NCBI GenBank assembly: GCA_965243145.1
Contig: CBDEUB010000002.1
Span: 1,116,001 to 1,180,000 of the forward strand
Reading direction: 5' to 3'
Source: CBDBLK01 sp965243145
Lineage (GTDB): Bacteria > Bdellovibrionota > Bacteriovoracia > Bacteriovoracales > Bacteriovoracaceae
DNA length: 64,000 nucleotides
Below the pieces are notes generated by a model. That model was not told the origin of the DNA, ran no database searches, and saw only the letters and a program-made list of their open reading frames with translations. Each line of letters begins with the position of its first letter. Position 1 is the first letter of the stretch. Made by a program: the position numbers and the translations under genes. Positions 17,724 through 26,575 of this stretch are shown here, piece by piece.

Positions 17724-20047
17724 TTAAGGTGTCTTACAAGCGCAAGTCGCCGCATCCAAATACTGCCCGCCAGAACAAATTTTATTGCAATTCTTACAAG
17801 TGGAATTTGACTCACAGGCCCCAATCTGAAAACGATAACTTTTACCTGTAAAATTACTGGGGTGGGGACAAAGTATTCCTCTAGGATTGGAACTAGGGGA
17901 TGATCCACTCGTGTTCAACATGGGGAATGCTAAAGTGCCATGGACTGTTCCATCTGGATATTGGTGGGAGCACAACCACATATTCGATGGTAAATCGGGG
18001 TGCTTAACTGGCGTACCGTGCTTACACTTCAAATGATCAGTCTCACATTGCGCATGAATGAGACATTTGCCCCAAAAGAGAGTGGTGCACGGATTATTGG
18101 CAGAACTGCAAGGGCCAAAATCATAATTGGGCCGATCACCATAATTAAAACATCGTCTCCTAGAGCCACACCCAGACGATGAATTGTTTTTCACCCAATT
18201 TCCCCGAGTAAGAGGATAACCTCCCGTGATACAACCACATTGACAAGAAGTGAGGTCTAGCACTTGGCCCGATTTGCAAGGTTTGTTGCACTTGCACTTA
18301 TTAGAAACGCTATCCCAAATAGTCCCGGGACGACATTTGCATGTACAACTCGCATGATGGAGATACTTGGAGGCAGGGCATGTCATGCCCGGACATTTGT
18401 CAACACAGGCGCACAGCTCTCGATCTAACCTTTTATTGACAGAACATTCATTGGCGTTTTTCGTACAAGTCAGCTCACACTGGCAGGTCGTCTTATTCAT
18501 GGTGTAACCAGCAAATGTCGCACAGTCGTTATTAGTTTTATTGCACTTACAAGAGCAAGTGCTGGAGTCCAAACTCCAGGGATCGTGGCAAGTTTTGTTG
18601 CATTTGCAGGAGCAGGTCGCCAAGTCCAAGTCATGGGATGAGGGGCAGGTTTTAGTGCAGGTAGACTTACAGGTGCATGTGTTCAAGTCCAAGGAATAGT
18701 GTGTGGGACAGGTTTTATTACAGGTGGATTTGCAAGTGCATGTATTGGTGTCCACCGCATAGTTGCTGGGACAAGTCTTCGTGCACTCACAAGTACAAGA
18801 ATTGGAGTCCAGGGTAAAATCTGCTCCACAGCTAGTACAGCATTTGGTTCCCACTGCCGTGCGGGTGCTGGTGCAAGGTGGGGTTGCTCCTGGCGTATTG
18901 CAACACGCTCTGCTTTGAGTAAAACTCACCCCCCTGCACTTGGTACTGGGTAGAGGACTCCACGGCGGATTTGCCGTCCCCTGCACCGTCCTACTGCTCC
19001 GGCAATTATTGGTGTTCGTTACTCCCGTGGCACAGCAGGGACGAGTCTGGGTAAAACTCACTCCCGAACAGAAAAGACTCTTCTCCGGCGTAAAGGGTGT
19101 AATATTGCTCCCCGAAACCGCGCGGGTGTCCTTTAAACAGTTAGAATATCCACGGCAGCATCCCTCCGTCTGAGTAAAAGTCGCATCATCGCAGTAAAGT
19201 CCCCTCTCAGGACTCCACTTCGACGGTTTCGTCCCCATCCCGTCCCTAGTCCCACCACAACCATTACTCTGCCTCACCGTCTCACCACCACACCAATTGC
19301 GGTGATCCGGTGTCCACATAGGATCACAGTCTTGAACTACCCCCAGAGAACTAAATCCCCTGGATGCCTTACTCGGATCAGTCGGCAGAAACTTGTACTT
19401 GCACTTCTTCCCAACCGCATCCCACTCCATACCCTTAATATTCCGACACAGCTCCTCATTCGACTCGGCGATCAAGTTCGAGTTCCTCAAATGGCAACCC
19501 GTAATGTTGTTGCGAGTACCACTAAAGATTAAGGGGTACACTTTCCTCTTCCTGTTCCCCGTCTTCTTGCTGAGCTTATTCCACATCGCCAGCACCACTT
19601 CCAAGTCCACACTATTCCCAGACAAATTAGTCAACTTTGCAGAAACAAAAATAACCGAGTTATTGTTCCTCCCGTACTTCTGCCCCACTAAAAAACTGGT
19701 CCGCCCCACACGATTCTTAATCCCCGTAAGACTCTGCCCGTCCACAATACTGGCACCCAATCCACCCAAAGTACTCAAACATGAGTAGTGGTTCGACATC
19801 CTCATGGAGATTTGCCGGAAAAGCGCTCCCCGATCAAACTTTGCCTTGAAATCAATCGTTACCTTTTGTTGCAGAATCGCACGGTGGAGCATCTTCGACG
19901 ACGAATACGCCACCACTGCTCCCAGCGCAAACACCCCTATCAGGGCAAAACCACTCTTTGCTCTTAAACTTAGGAGAACCTTTCGGGGGGGGGCGTCACA
20001 AACGCCCTAAAGAACTTCAAAACCTTACCAAACTCCATCAACCCCAT
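17724..20047 (-). pseudogene. Large Cys-rich, pilin-like surface protein; out of frame at a C9 tract
   Basis: The long frame begins upstream of GTG 19934 without a convincing start. Reading from ATG 20047 (GGGAG site upstream), translation gives MGLMEFGKVLKFF, reaches nine C (19985-19993) and stops nine codons after the tract region begins. Ten C would continue into RKVLLSLRAKSG then FALIGVFALGAVVAYSSS, a class III prepilin-type leader and hydrophobic stalk (Gly before Phe; Gly instead of Glu at +5). The total with one added base is 775 codons. The body has WSP...CxGVSFTQTRxCC units, then about eight ~20-residue units of the type CxKTCPxxYxLDxxTCTCK. It is probably a phase-variable, disulfide-rich surface protein. 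Confidence 0.72.
19985..19993 (-). other. C9 homopolymer near the start of the Cys-rich gene
   Basis: Nine G on the plus strand. With nine, the frame from ATG 20047 or 20038 ends at TAA shortly after; with ten (or seven) it enters the prepilin leader and the long frame. Poly-G/C tracts of this length just inside the start are classic contingency signals in surface genes. Confidence 0.8.
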
Positions 20048-20112
20048 TATAAACCACTCCCACCAACCACCGGAGTTTCTTGCCGGTCAATAAATGTTAT
20101 CGATCAAAAGGG

Positions 20113-20538
20113 TTACTGTTGCAGAGATGGCCGAACTTGTTCGATGGGTGTGGGCCTATGAGGCGTGGGATCGAGCATTCCCAACTTTCCCAGAGTAACT
20201 AAAGCACTTAAAATAGTGAGCACCATCCCCAACATTTTGAAGTTCATTTTGTTTTCCATCTCTTTAATATCGCGTTTGAGATCGGCCCGTATGGTTTCAA
20301 TTTTGAGTTCGAGGTCTTTTCTGACGGTTTCAATTTTGACATCTAAGTTTTTCATTTCCCGCTTGAGTTCTGCGGTGGCGTACTCTAAATCGGTTTTGGT
20401 AGCAGCATCTTGCCCCATGGCCTGAAGAAGCGCACGGGCCTGCTTGTCGCTAAACCCTGCCTCAGTCAAGGCATCCAAATTTTTGATAGAGGAAAAACCG
20501 TTGCCACTCACTGTCCGCCCTCTCAATTCAACTTCCAC
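20113..20538 (-). CDS. DUF1640-like coiled-coil protein with C-terminal membrane anchor (paralogue 1)
   Basis: A 141-residue protein: N-terminal Gln/Ala helix (ALTEAGFSDKQARALLQAM), then ATKTDLEYATAELKREM and a long coiled coil of repeating K-x-E-x-I-(R/E) heptads, then one membrane segment (MLGMVLTILSALVTLGKLGML). It resembles the DUF1640/CCDC90-like family. Paralogues lie at 54724 and 57486 with the shared words ATKRDI, DLKI and VTLAKLG. GTG at 20538 is the apparent start and is weakly supported. It lies upstream of, and in line with, the Cys-rich surface gene. Confidence 0.75.
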   Translation of the reverse strand: MEVELRGRTVSGNGFSSIKNLDALTEAGFSDKQARALLQAMGQDAATKTDLEYATAELKREMKNLDVKIETVRKDLELKIETIRADLKRDIKEMENKMNFKMLGMVLTILSALVTLGKLGMLDPTPHRPTPIEQVRPSLQQ

Positions 20539-20689
20539 TACCTATCGCCATTTTATAATTTTTCAAGAATTGTGTCCACGCTCAATATTTGAGAATCATG
20601 GATCTGGCAAATAGTACTGTCAACTATTTGTTAAAAGAGGGGAGGGAATGGCCAAATGGTATCCCCGCCGGGTAAAATTCAACCCATAA

Positions 20690-22861
20690 ATGGCCTTTCC
20701 ACTCCTTCCCCTCCTCCTTTTTTCTCTGAACATTCTCCTGGGCACCAAGGCCACTCTCCGCGCCGAAGAGGGCATACCCGAACGCCCGGTGGAAGTGGCG
20801 TTACAACGATTTGGCCAGCACCATTTGGCCTTTACCATGCGCCACCATCCCCACTGGCACACCTACTGGAAAAATCCCGGTGCCGCCGGACTGCCCACCG
20901 AGATCAAAATCCAAGGCCTGGAAGTGGAACCTCTGGAGTGGCCAGCACCGCAAACCCACCGCGAACAGGGCGGGGTCATCACCTTTGGGTATGAAGGAGA
21001 AATCACCCGCTTTTTTAAAGTCCAAAGAGTTGTTTCGGAAAAAATCGAAATCAGCGCCCGCTGGCTCGTGTGCCGGCACATTTGCATCCCCGGGCAAATT
21101 AAAATCAACGCCCGCTGGCCGAGGGGCAAAGGGGTTGGCAACCTCACCCCTCCCAATCCCTTTGAAGTTTCCGCAAAAGACCTGCGCACCCGAATGGAAC
21201 AACTCCCCCGTTCCGTTGCATGGCCGCATGACCTGGAATTGCAACTGCTCAAGGGAGAGTCCAAAAATGGCCTCTCCTTGCTCTACCGAAGGCCCGGCCA
21301 GAATGGCACTCTGCCGGCGGGAAGCGACCTTTTGACTCCCTTTTCCCACCCCTTGCTCACATTAAAACACGAACAACTCAAATATGACGGCCAGGGAATC
21401 CACGGCCGCCTGGATGCGGAATGGGACGGTGAATACAAAGAACCACCGTTGGCACTGCCCACCAATGGCCAATTTCCCTCACCCTTGAAACTTAAATTTC
21501 TCTACCGCGCTTCAAATGCGCAAGCGCTGATCATTGAAAGGGCCTTTTCCTCCTTCCAAATTGAAGGCAACACCCAACTGTTAAAGGAGTTTGAACAACT
21601 CCCTTCGACGGCAGCGCCCTTCCCTCCCGCTTCGGCCAACCGCCACCTGCTCTTTTATTTATTGCTGGCCTTTGTGGGGGGCCTGATCCTCAATATCATG
21701 CCCTGTGTACTGCCGGTGATCTCCCTGAAACTCTTTCATCTGGTGGGCCACGCCGACGAATCCCCCCGCATGATTCTCAAACACAACTTCTTTTATACCC
21801 TCGGCACCATCGGCACCTTTGTGGTCTTAGGCCTGGTGACGATTGCCCTCAAGGCCGCAGGTGTGTCGGTGGGCCAGGGTTTTCAAATGCAAAGCCCCCA
21901 CTTTGTCTCCGTCATGGCGGTTTTTTTATTCCTGCTGGGACTCAATCTGTTTGGACTCTTTGAATTTCGCACTCCCGGCGGGAAAGTTCTGGGCGACCTG
22001 GAAATCAAACGGGGAGTGTGGGGGGATTTGGCCAGCGGTATTTTGGCCACCATTCTGGCGACTCCCTGTTCGGCCCCCTTTTTGGGTACGGCCCTAACCT
22101 TTGCCCTGGCAACCGATCAATCGGCGGCCATCATTTTGCTGGTTTTCAGCTTTGTGGGCGCAGGCCTGGCCTTTCCCTTTATCGCAACTGGCCTTTTCCC
22201 CAAAAGCATTGCCCTGCTTCCCCGGCCAGGGGCCTGGATGGAACAACTCAAACGCTTCTTAGGCCTCACCCTGTTCCTCAGCGTTTTGTGGTTGCTCGAT
22301 GTCTTCACGGCCTTGGTAGACGCCAGCACCTCGGTGATTCAACTCCACACCGCTCTGTTATTGCTCTTCTTTGCCTTTTACTTGCGCAAAAAGATCACCA
22401 CAAACTTTTATGCCCAAGGATTCTTTTTTGCCCTTTCCCTGGCCCTGCTCTTACAAATGCATTTTCAAGAATTGCCCCGCTACACTTCCTCCCAAACCAT
22501 GGCCGTCGGAGAACTCGACTGGCGGCCATGGAGTCGCCAGCAAATGCAAGAGCACAAAGAACGAGGCCGCCTGACTTTTATCAACTTTACCGCCAAGTGG
22601 TGCCTCACCTGTAAAGTCAACGAAAAACTGGTGTTTGACACCCGCGCCTTCAAGGCCCTGGTTAAAGACAAAAATATCGCCCTACTTAAAGGAGACTGGA
22701 CGAAATACGATCCCCAAATTGGCGATTTTCTCAAGGAAAACGGTTTCGTGGGGGTTCCCGCCTACTTTCTGCAAACTCCGATGGGCCAACTCATCCCCTT
22801 GGGCGAAGTCATCACCCACCAGAAAATCCTCCGGCATATCGAAAAACTTGACTCCCCTTGA
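20690..22861 (+). CDS. dsbD: DsbD-family thiol:disulfide interchange protein
   Basis: A 723-residue inner-membrane protein that passes electrons from cytoplasmic thioredoxin to periplasmic disulfides. It has a signal peptide, an N-terminal beta domain (RHHPHWHTYWKNPGAAG is typical of the DsbD N-domain of the ScsB type), eight or so membrane segments with the redox Cys in NIMPCVLPVISLK and LATPCSAPFLGTAL, and a C-terminal thioredoxin domain with CxxC in FTAKWCLTCKVNE near residue 637. The ScsB-like N-domain links such proteins to copper tolerance in enterics, so the nearby multicopper oxidase may be relevant. Confidence 0.9.
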   Translation: MAFPLLPLLLFSLNILLGTKATLRAEEGIPERPVEVALQRFGQHHLAFTMRHHPHWHTYWKNPGAAGLPTEIKIQGLEVEPLEWPAPQTHREQGGVITFGYEGEITRFFKVQRVVSEKIEISARWLVCRHICIPGQIKINARWPRGKGVGNLTPPNPFEVSAKDLRTRMEQLPRSVAWPHDLELQLLKGESKNGLSLLYRRPGQNGTLPAGSDLLTPFSHPLLTLKHEQLKYDGQGIHGRLDAEWDGEYKEPPLALPTNGQFPSPLKLKFLYRASNAQALIIERAFSSFQIEGNTQLLKEFEQLPSTAAPFPPASANRHLLFYLLLAFVGGLILNIMPCVLPVISLKLFHLVGHADESPRMILKHNFFYTLGTIGTFVVLGLVTIALKAAGVSVGQGFQMQSPHFVSVMAVFLFLLGLNLFGLFEFRTPGGKVLGDLEIKRGVWGDLASGILATILATPCSAPFLGTALTFALATDQSAAIILLVFSFVGAGLAFPFIATGLFPKSIALLPRPGAWMEQLKRFLGLTLFLSVLWLLDVFTALVDASTSVIQLHTALLLLFFAFYLRKKITTNFYAQGFFFALSLALLLQMHFQELPRYTSSQTMAVGELDWRPWSRQQMQEHKERGRLTFINFTAKWCLTCKVNEKLVFDTRAFKALVKDKNIALLKGDWTKYDPQIGDFLKENGFVGVPAYFLQTPMGQLIPLGEVITHQKILRHIEKLDSP

Positions 22862-22885
22862 GATTCCGTGTTAAATCTTTTGCCA

Positions 22886-23170
22886 ATGAAGACTGGCCAC
22901 AAGGACAAGATAGGTTTTGACAAATTGCTCCAAGAGAATCACGACTGGCCGTGTAAATACTCCTTCAAATTTATTATGCCGGAACCCGAACTCAAGCACT
23001 TTGCCACTCTCATCAACGACCGCATGCCCTATGAAACCCCCGTCACTGTCAACCTTTCCCAAAAGGGAAAGTACGCCAGCATTTGCTTTGAACTGGAGTG
23101 CAAAAGTCCTCGGGAAGTTCTCTCCCTCTACCACAAGGTGTCCGATGTCAATGGCCTCGTCTCTCTCTAG
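22886..23170 (+). CDS. DUF493 (YbeD-like) protein
   Basis: A 94-residue protein of the DUF493 family: FDKLLQENHDWPCKYSFKFI, then VTVNLSQKGKYASICFELECKSPREVLSLYHKVSDVNGL. The fold is an ACT-like ferredoxin fold of unknown role. ATG 22886 is preferred over GTG 22868. It follows dsbD by 24 bases and precedes the metzincin gene by 3, so the three may form one operon. Confidence 0.85.
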   Translation: MKTGHKDKIGFDKLLQENHDWPCKYSFKFIMPEPELKHFATLINDRMPYETPVTVNLSQKGKYASICFELECKSPREVLSLYHKVSDVNGLVSL

Positions 23171-23173
23171 GCC

Positions 23174-24430
23174 ATGAAAAGGGTTCTGCTCACCATTTTG
23201 GCCACAGCGGGCACACTCTCCAACGCAACGCCTCTCAGAAACCAAATCGACCGCTACCACCAACTGGTAGAAGATGCCCACCATCTCCAGCAAAAACTTG
23301 AACTTACCTCCACCGAACTGGCCCACACTTATTCTGGCCTGAGTGGCCTGTACTCCTTCAAACCCACCCGCACCCTAAGAAAGTCGGCCCTGGCCAAACA
23401 GGCCCAACTGCTGGCGCAGATCGGACGCATCAAAGAGGAAATGGGTGCACTGGAGGCCACTCTCACGGTTCCCGCCTGGACTCCCGCCATTCAAACTGAT
23501 ATACGACTGGAGGCCTTTTCCACTCCCTACTTGTGGACACCCATCGAAATCGCTCGCGTTCCCCTGGGAAGTGTGGCCACTCGAAGAGTGCTGCTCAAAA
23601 GTGGACAGAGCATTTTTTTCACCGACGATCGGGCCTTCGAGTCCTGGTTTAGAAGGAGGGAACTGCTGGGCCTCGGCCATTTTTTTGACAATGGCCGTGA
23701 GATCGAGGACTTTGCCGACTGGTTTAGAGACAACAACATTTTGCACCTCAAGGCCGCTTACTACACCCGCCAAAACCCCTACCTCTCCAACTGTTTGCGA
23801 CGGACGAACGATGCCGAAGAAGTCAAAATTGAGCGCGTGGGCCGTTACTTGTGCAAAAGGGCCAATCTGCTCAAGGGAGAATTTGGCCGCTATCAATACT
23901 CACCAGTCAAATACAACATTTATAAGAACGAAGGCCTGATCAACCTGGATGCCAAACTTTGTTTTGACTACAAGGGAGAGGACAGAGAGAGGCGCGCCCA
24001 GGCCTTTGCCAAGCTCAAAGGTGCTCTTCCCTGCATGATGGATTTTTACGCCCGGTACGGCATCAAACTCAATTTAGACATGGTAGATATTACAGACTCC
24101 AACCAACGCCCAGCACTAAAGGAATGTGGCCACCCCATTTCTCTGTACGACAGTTATCCCCGAGTCAATGTTCTCAACTGGGCCACAGACCACGCTTTTG
24201 ACAGGGATTTAAACGATTCGGCCCGCTGTGTGCTCTTTACCCACGAATTTAGTCATTGGTTGGGACTCGGCGACAGCTACCAGGATTTTAAAAATTGCCC
24301 TGGCCGCCAGGGAATTATGCCCCAAGGACACCTCATGCAGGCCCTGCCCAACAACACCAATATTGGCCAGAGTTGGCTCGCGCCCGAAGACATCCAAAAA
24401 ATTACCGCTCCCCTGTGTGAAAAAAACTAA
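23174..24430 (+). CDS. Secreted zinc metalloprotease of the metzincin type
   Basis: A 418-residue protein with a signal peptide (VLLTILATAGTLSNA) and an N-terminal coiled coil (residues 25-95) ahead of the catalytic domain. Zinc binding is shown by LFTHEFSHWLGLGDSY near residue 356 (HExxHxxGxxD, the third ligand Asp as in snapalysin-type and some other metzincins). A Met-turn candidate, GIMPQGHLMQ, follows 20 residues later. Four or more Cys pairs suggest a disulfide-stabilised mature enzyme, which fits the upstream dsbD. No closer family could be named. Confidence 0.85.
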   Translation: MKRVLLTILATAGTLSNATPLRNQIDRYHQLVEDAHHLQQKLELTSTELAHTYSGLSGLYSFKPTRTLRKSALAKQAQLLAQIGRIKEEMGALEATLTVPAWTPAIQTDIRLEAFSTPYLWTPIEIARVPLGSVATRRVLLKSGQSIFFTDDRAFESWFRRRELLGLGHFFDNGREIEDFADWFRDNNILHLKAAYYTRQNPYLSNCLRRTNDAEEVKIERVGRYLCKRANLLKGEFGRYQYSPVKYNIYKNEGLINLDAKLCFDYKGEDRERRAQAFAKLKGALPCMMDFYARYGIKLNLDMVDITDSNQRPALKECGHPISLYDSYPRVNVLNWATDHAFDRDLNDSARCVLFTHEFSHWLGLGDSYQDFKNCPGRQGIMPQGHLMQALPNNTNIGQSWLAPEDIQKITAPLCEKN

Positions 24431-24496
24431 ACCGAGTTAAAACCTATCCTAACCCCTTTCCCTCAATAATTTCTGAAAATTGCCGATCTAGTTTTT

Positions 24497-25273
24497 ATGG
24501 AACCCGTCTACCTTCTTCTCGCCGCCGCCTGCGCAGTTATCCCGCCCCTGCTGATTGCCTGGCCCAAGTTGTTTATTCCCAAACTCTCCAAGGAATTTGC
24601 CAATGCCGTTAAGTCGGGCAATCTCAAGGCCATTTCACTTTTTTTGGAGACCGGGGCCAGTCCCGATGCCCGCGACCCCCGCGACGGCAACCGCCCCCTG
24701 CATGTGGCCACCTCCATGGGGAATCAAGATGTCGCCTCCTTCTTGACTTGGAAAGGGGCCAAAGTTGATACCAAAAACAAGGATGGGGAGACTCCCCTGC
24801 ATCTGGCCTGTTACCGCGGAAAAATAGACTTGGTTTCCTTTCTCATCAATAAGGGAGCAGAGATCAACGCCAAAAATAAAGAGGGTGAAACCCCTCTACA
24901 CCACGCCTGCGGTTCTTTTGGCACTTTGGAAGTGGCCACTCTGTTGGTAGACAACGGGGCCGATATTCACGCCACCAGCAACTACGGTAAAACCCCCCTC
25001 TACATAGCGTGTGCTTATGGTGAAAAGGGAAATATTGTCTCCTATCTCATCAACAAGGGTGCCGATGTCAATGTCAAAACCCGCACAAGCGGGACGCCTC
25101 TCCACGAGGCATCCGCCCTGGGAAAAGCAAAACTCATCTCCCTACTGCTGGAAAAAGGGGCCAGTGTGAATGCCCAAAACGCCCAGGGCAAAACACCTTC
25201 CGAGGTGGCCCGCAATGCCGAAATTGCCGCCCTTTTCTCTCAGTGGAATCAGGCCTATCGCAAGACGGGTTAG
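24497..25273 (+). CDS. Membrane-anchored ankyrin-repeat protein
   Basis: A 258-residue protein with an N-terminal hydrophobic segment (PVYLLLAAACAVIPPLLIAW) and six ankyrin repeats from residue 40 to 250, with the consensus GETPLHLACYRGKIDLVSFLINKGAEINAKN. It probably presents a protein-binding surface at the membrane; whether it faces the cytoplasm or the periplasm cannot be told. No neighbour suggests a partner. A possible terminator (AAAAATGA/TCATTTTT, about 25310-25328) follows. Confidence 0.88.
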   Translation: MEPVYLLLAAACAVIPPLLIAWPKLFIPKLSKEFANAVKSGNLKAISLFLETGASPDARDPRDGNRPLHVATSMGNQDVASFLTWKGAKVDTKNKDGETPLHLACYRGKIDLVSFLINKGAEINAKNKEGETPLHHACGSFGTLEVATLLVDNGADIHATSNYGKTPLYIACAYGEKGNIVSYLINKGADVNVKTRTSGTPLHEASALGKAKLISLLLEKGASVNAQNAQGKTPSEVARNAEIAALFSQWNQAYRKTG

Positions 25274-25349
25274 GGCAAATGGCCGGCCACAGGCCAAGCT
25301 ATACACACCAAAAATGAATCTCATTTTTGTCTAATAGTATTCCAACCAT

Positions 25350-25784
25350 TTAATTTTTTTTTGTGGGCCGCTTATTATTGCCAATAGTTTTTGGAAATAG
25401 CCCTTTTAATATCCATCCAAATAGGGCCATTGGCGCAGGAATTGTATAAATTAGTGGTGTCAGAGTCACATTGCAATGATTTTTGGCCCAAACTATTCCT
25501 AAAATAGCACAAATATAAACACACATAAAAATGAAAGTGGCCCAAGATAAATGTTGTTTTAGTTCTCTTTCTGCTTCGAGATTTTTATTAAGCTGATTTA
25601 TTGTTTCATTATCAAGTTCGTCTTTTTTGTTATAAAGACTTTGACTTCTATTCAAATATAATTCAGGAAATTCAGAAAGTTCAGAATTTTGTTCCCAATT
25701 TGCTTTTAAGTCATCTAAGATTATTCTTTCTTTTCTTAAAATCTGTTCTAACTTACTAATAGATTTGTTTTCGTTTCCGTTCAT
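25350..25784 (-). CDS. Two-helix membrane protein, candidate toxin of a Panacea-linked pair
   Basis: A 144-residue protein: a charged, coiled N-terminal part with Ser/Lys/Glu, then two membrane segments (SWATFIFMCVYICAILGIVWA and LIYTIPAPMALFGWILKGLF). Its ATG shares one base with the stop of the upstream Panacea gene (TAATG). Panacea-domain antitoxins are known to neutralise unrelated toxins, including membrane-acting ones, encoded beside them (the PanAT systems). The toxin role here rests on gene order and membrane topology only. The DNA is markedly AT-rich. Confidence 0.68.
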   Translation of the reverse strand: MNGNENKSISKLEQILRKERIILDDLKANWEQNSELSEFPELYLNRSQSLYNKKDELDNETINQLNKNLEAERELKQHLSWATFIFMCVYICAILGIVWAKNHCNVTLTPLIYTIPAPMALFGWILKGLFPKTIGNNKRPTKKN

Positions 25785-26302
25785 TAATCAGTATATTTGC
25801 TAATAATCTCTTCCCTAAAATGATCAGCAATTTCTTTATTCGGTATTGTTACCCCCAAAAAATCTTTACCTCCACCTTCATGCCATGTTTTATGCCAAGG
25901 TGTTCCTTCTTGGTGAGTTAAGTCAGATAATTGCGGCCCTGTTAGATTTCCATAAATATTATAAACAAATCCCATTATTTTTACTTCTTCATTGGTAAAT
26001 GAAGACTTAACAAACTTGAGAGAGCTTTCATTCTCATTTTCTAGGAATGTTGCCATTTCTTTAATTTTGCCTGGTGGCTCATATTTAAATTCATGGTATA
26101 GATTCGGAAATACAGGGCCAAATTTCCATGCTTGAACAAGTTCATTTGCGAGAGGGTCGTCTTGACTAAATATCCCCATTTTAAAACCATGGGCAAGATA
26201 GGATAATTTTAGCAACTGCATCAAAGTAAGGCCTTTGCCATTACTTAATTTAATAAAATGGTTAGCTATCGCAATAGAATTGTGGCCTTTCACTTTTAAC
26301 AC
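25784..26302 (-). CDS. Panacea-domain (DUF4065) protein, candidate antitoxin
   Basis: About 172 residues matching the Panacea/GepA/SocA domain: SIAIANHFIKLSNGKGLTLMQLLKLSYLAHGF, LVQAWKFGPVFPNLYHEFK and LSDLTHQEGTPWHKTW are the conserved blocks. Members act as antitoxins or as proteolytic adaptors. The start is uncertain: GTG at 26302 and TTG at 26317 are both possible and neither has a clear ribosome site. It is translationally coupled to the membrane protein downstream. Confidence 0.82.
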   Translation of the reverse strand: MLKVKGHNSIAIANHFIKLSNGKGLTLMQLLKLSYLAHGFKMGIFSQDDPLANELVQAWKFGPVFPNLYHEFKYEPPGKIKEMATFLENENESSLKFVKSSFTNEEVKIMGFVYNIYGNLTGPQLSDLTHQEGTPWHKTWHEGGGKDFLGVTIPNKEIADHFREEIISKYTD

Positions 26303-26459
26303 CAATTGAAAAATCAACTAAGTTTTAGCAAAACAGCACTTTATTCAACATTATAACTAAAAAGTCAACAAGTTTGGCAAATTACGACTAAAAGTAGGCA
26401 ATATTTATCCTTAATCTAGGCAAAATTGGGATATTCATAATAAAAGGGGGGCAAAAACA

Positions 26460-26534
26460 TGGCTGGGGTGGTCGGATTCGAACCGACGACCAACGGATTA
26501 ACAGTCCGCTGCGCTACCGCTGCGCCACACCCCA
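26460..26534 (-). tRNA. tRNA-Asn (anticodon GTT)
   Basis: A complete 75-base cloverleaf. The acceptor TGGGGTG pairs with CACCCCA, the anticodon loop is CTGTTAA, the T-loop is TTCGAATC, and the discriminator G is followed by an encoded CCA. It sits between the AT-rich Panacea pair and the core aldehyde dehydrogenase gene, a usual edge for acquired DNA, though no att repeat was seen. Confidence 0.96.
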
Positions 26535-26575
26535 ATAATAGCAAAATCCCCTATTGATAACACGCTTGATGGCCA

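Noticed and set aside
17724..19200. Regular short repeats that at first resemble a CRISPR-like or tandem DNA array
   Set aside because: The periodicity follows Cys-rich protein repeats in frame; units differ at synonymous sites and there are no spacers. No CRISPR array was seen anywhere in the window.
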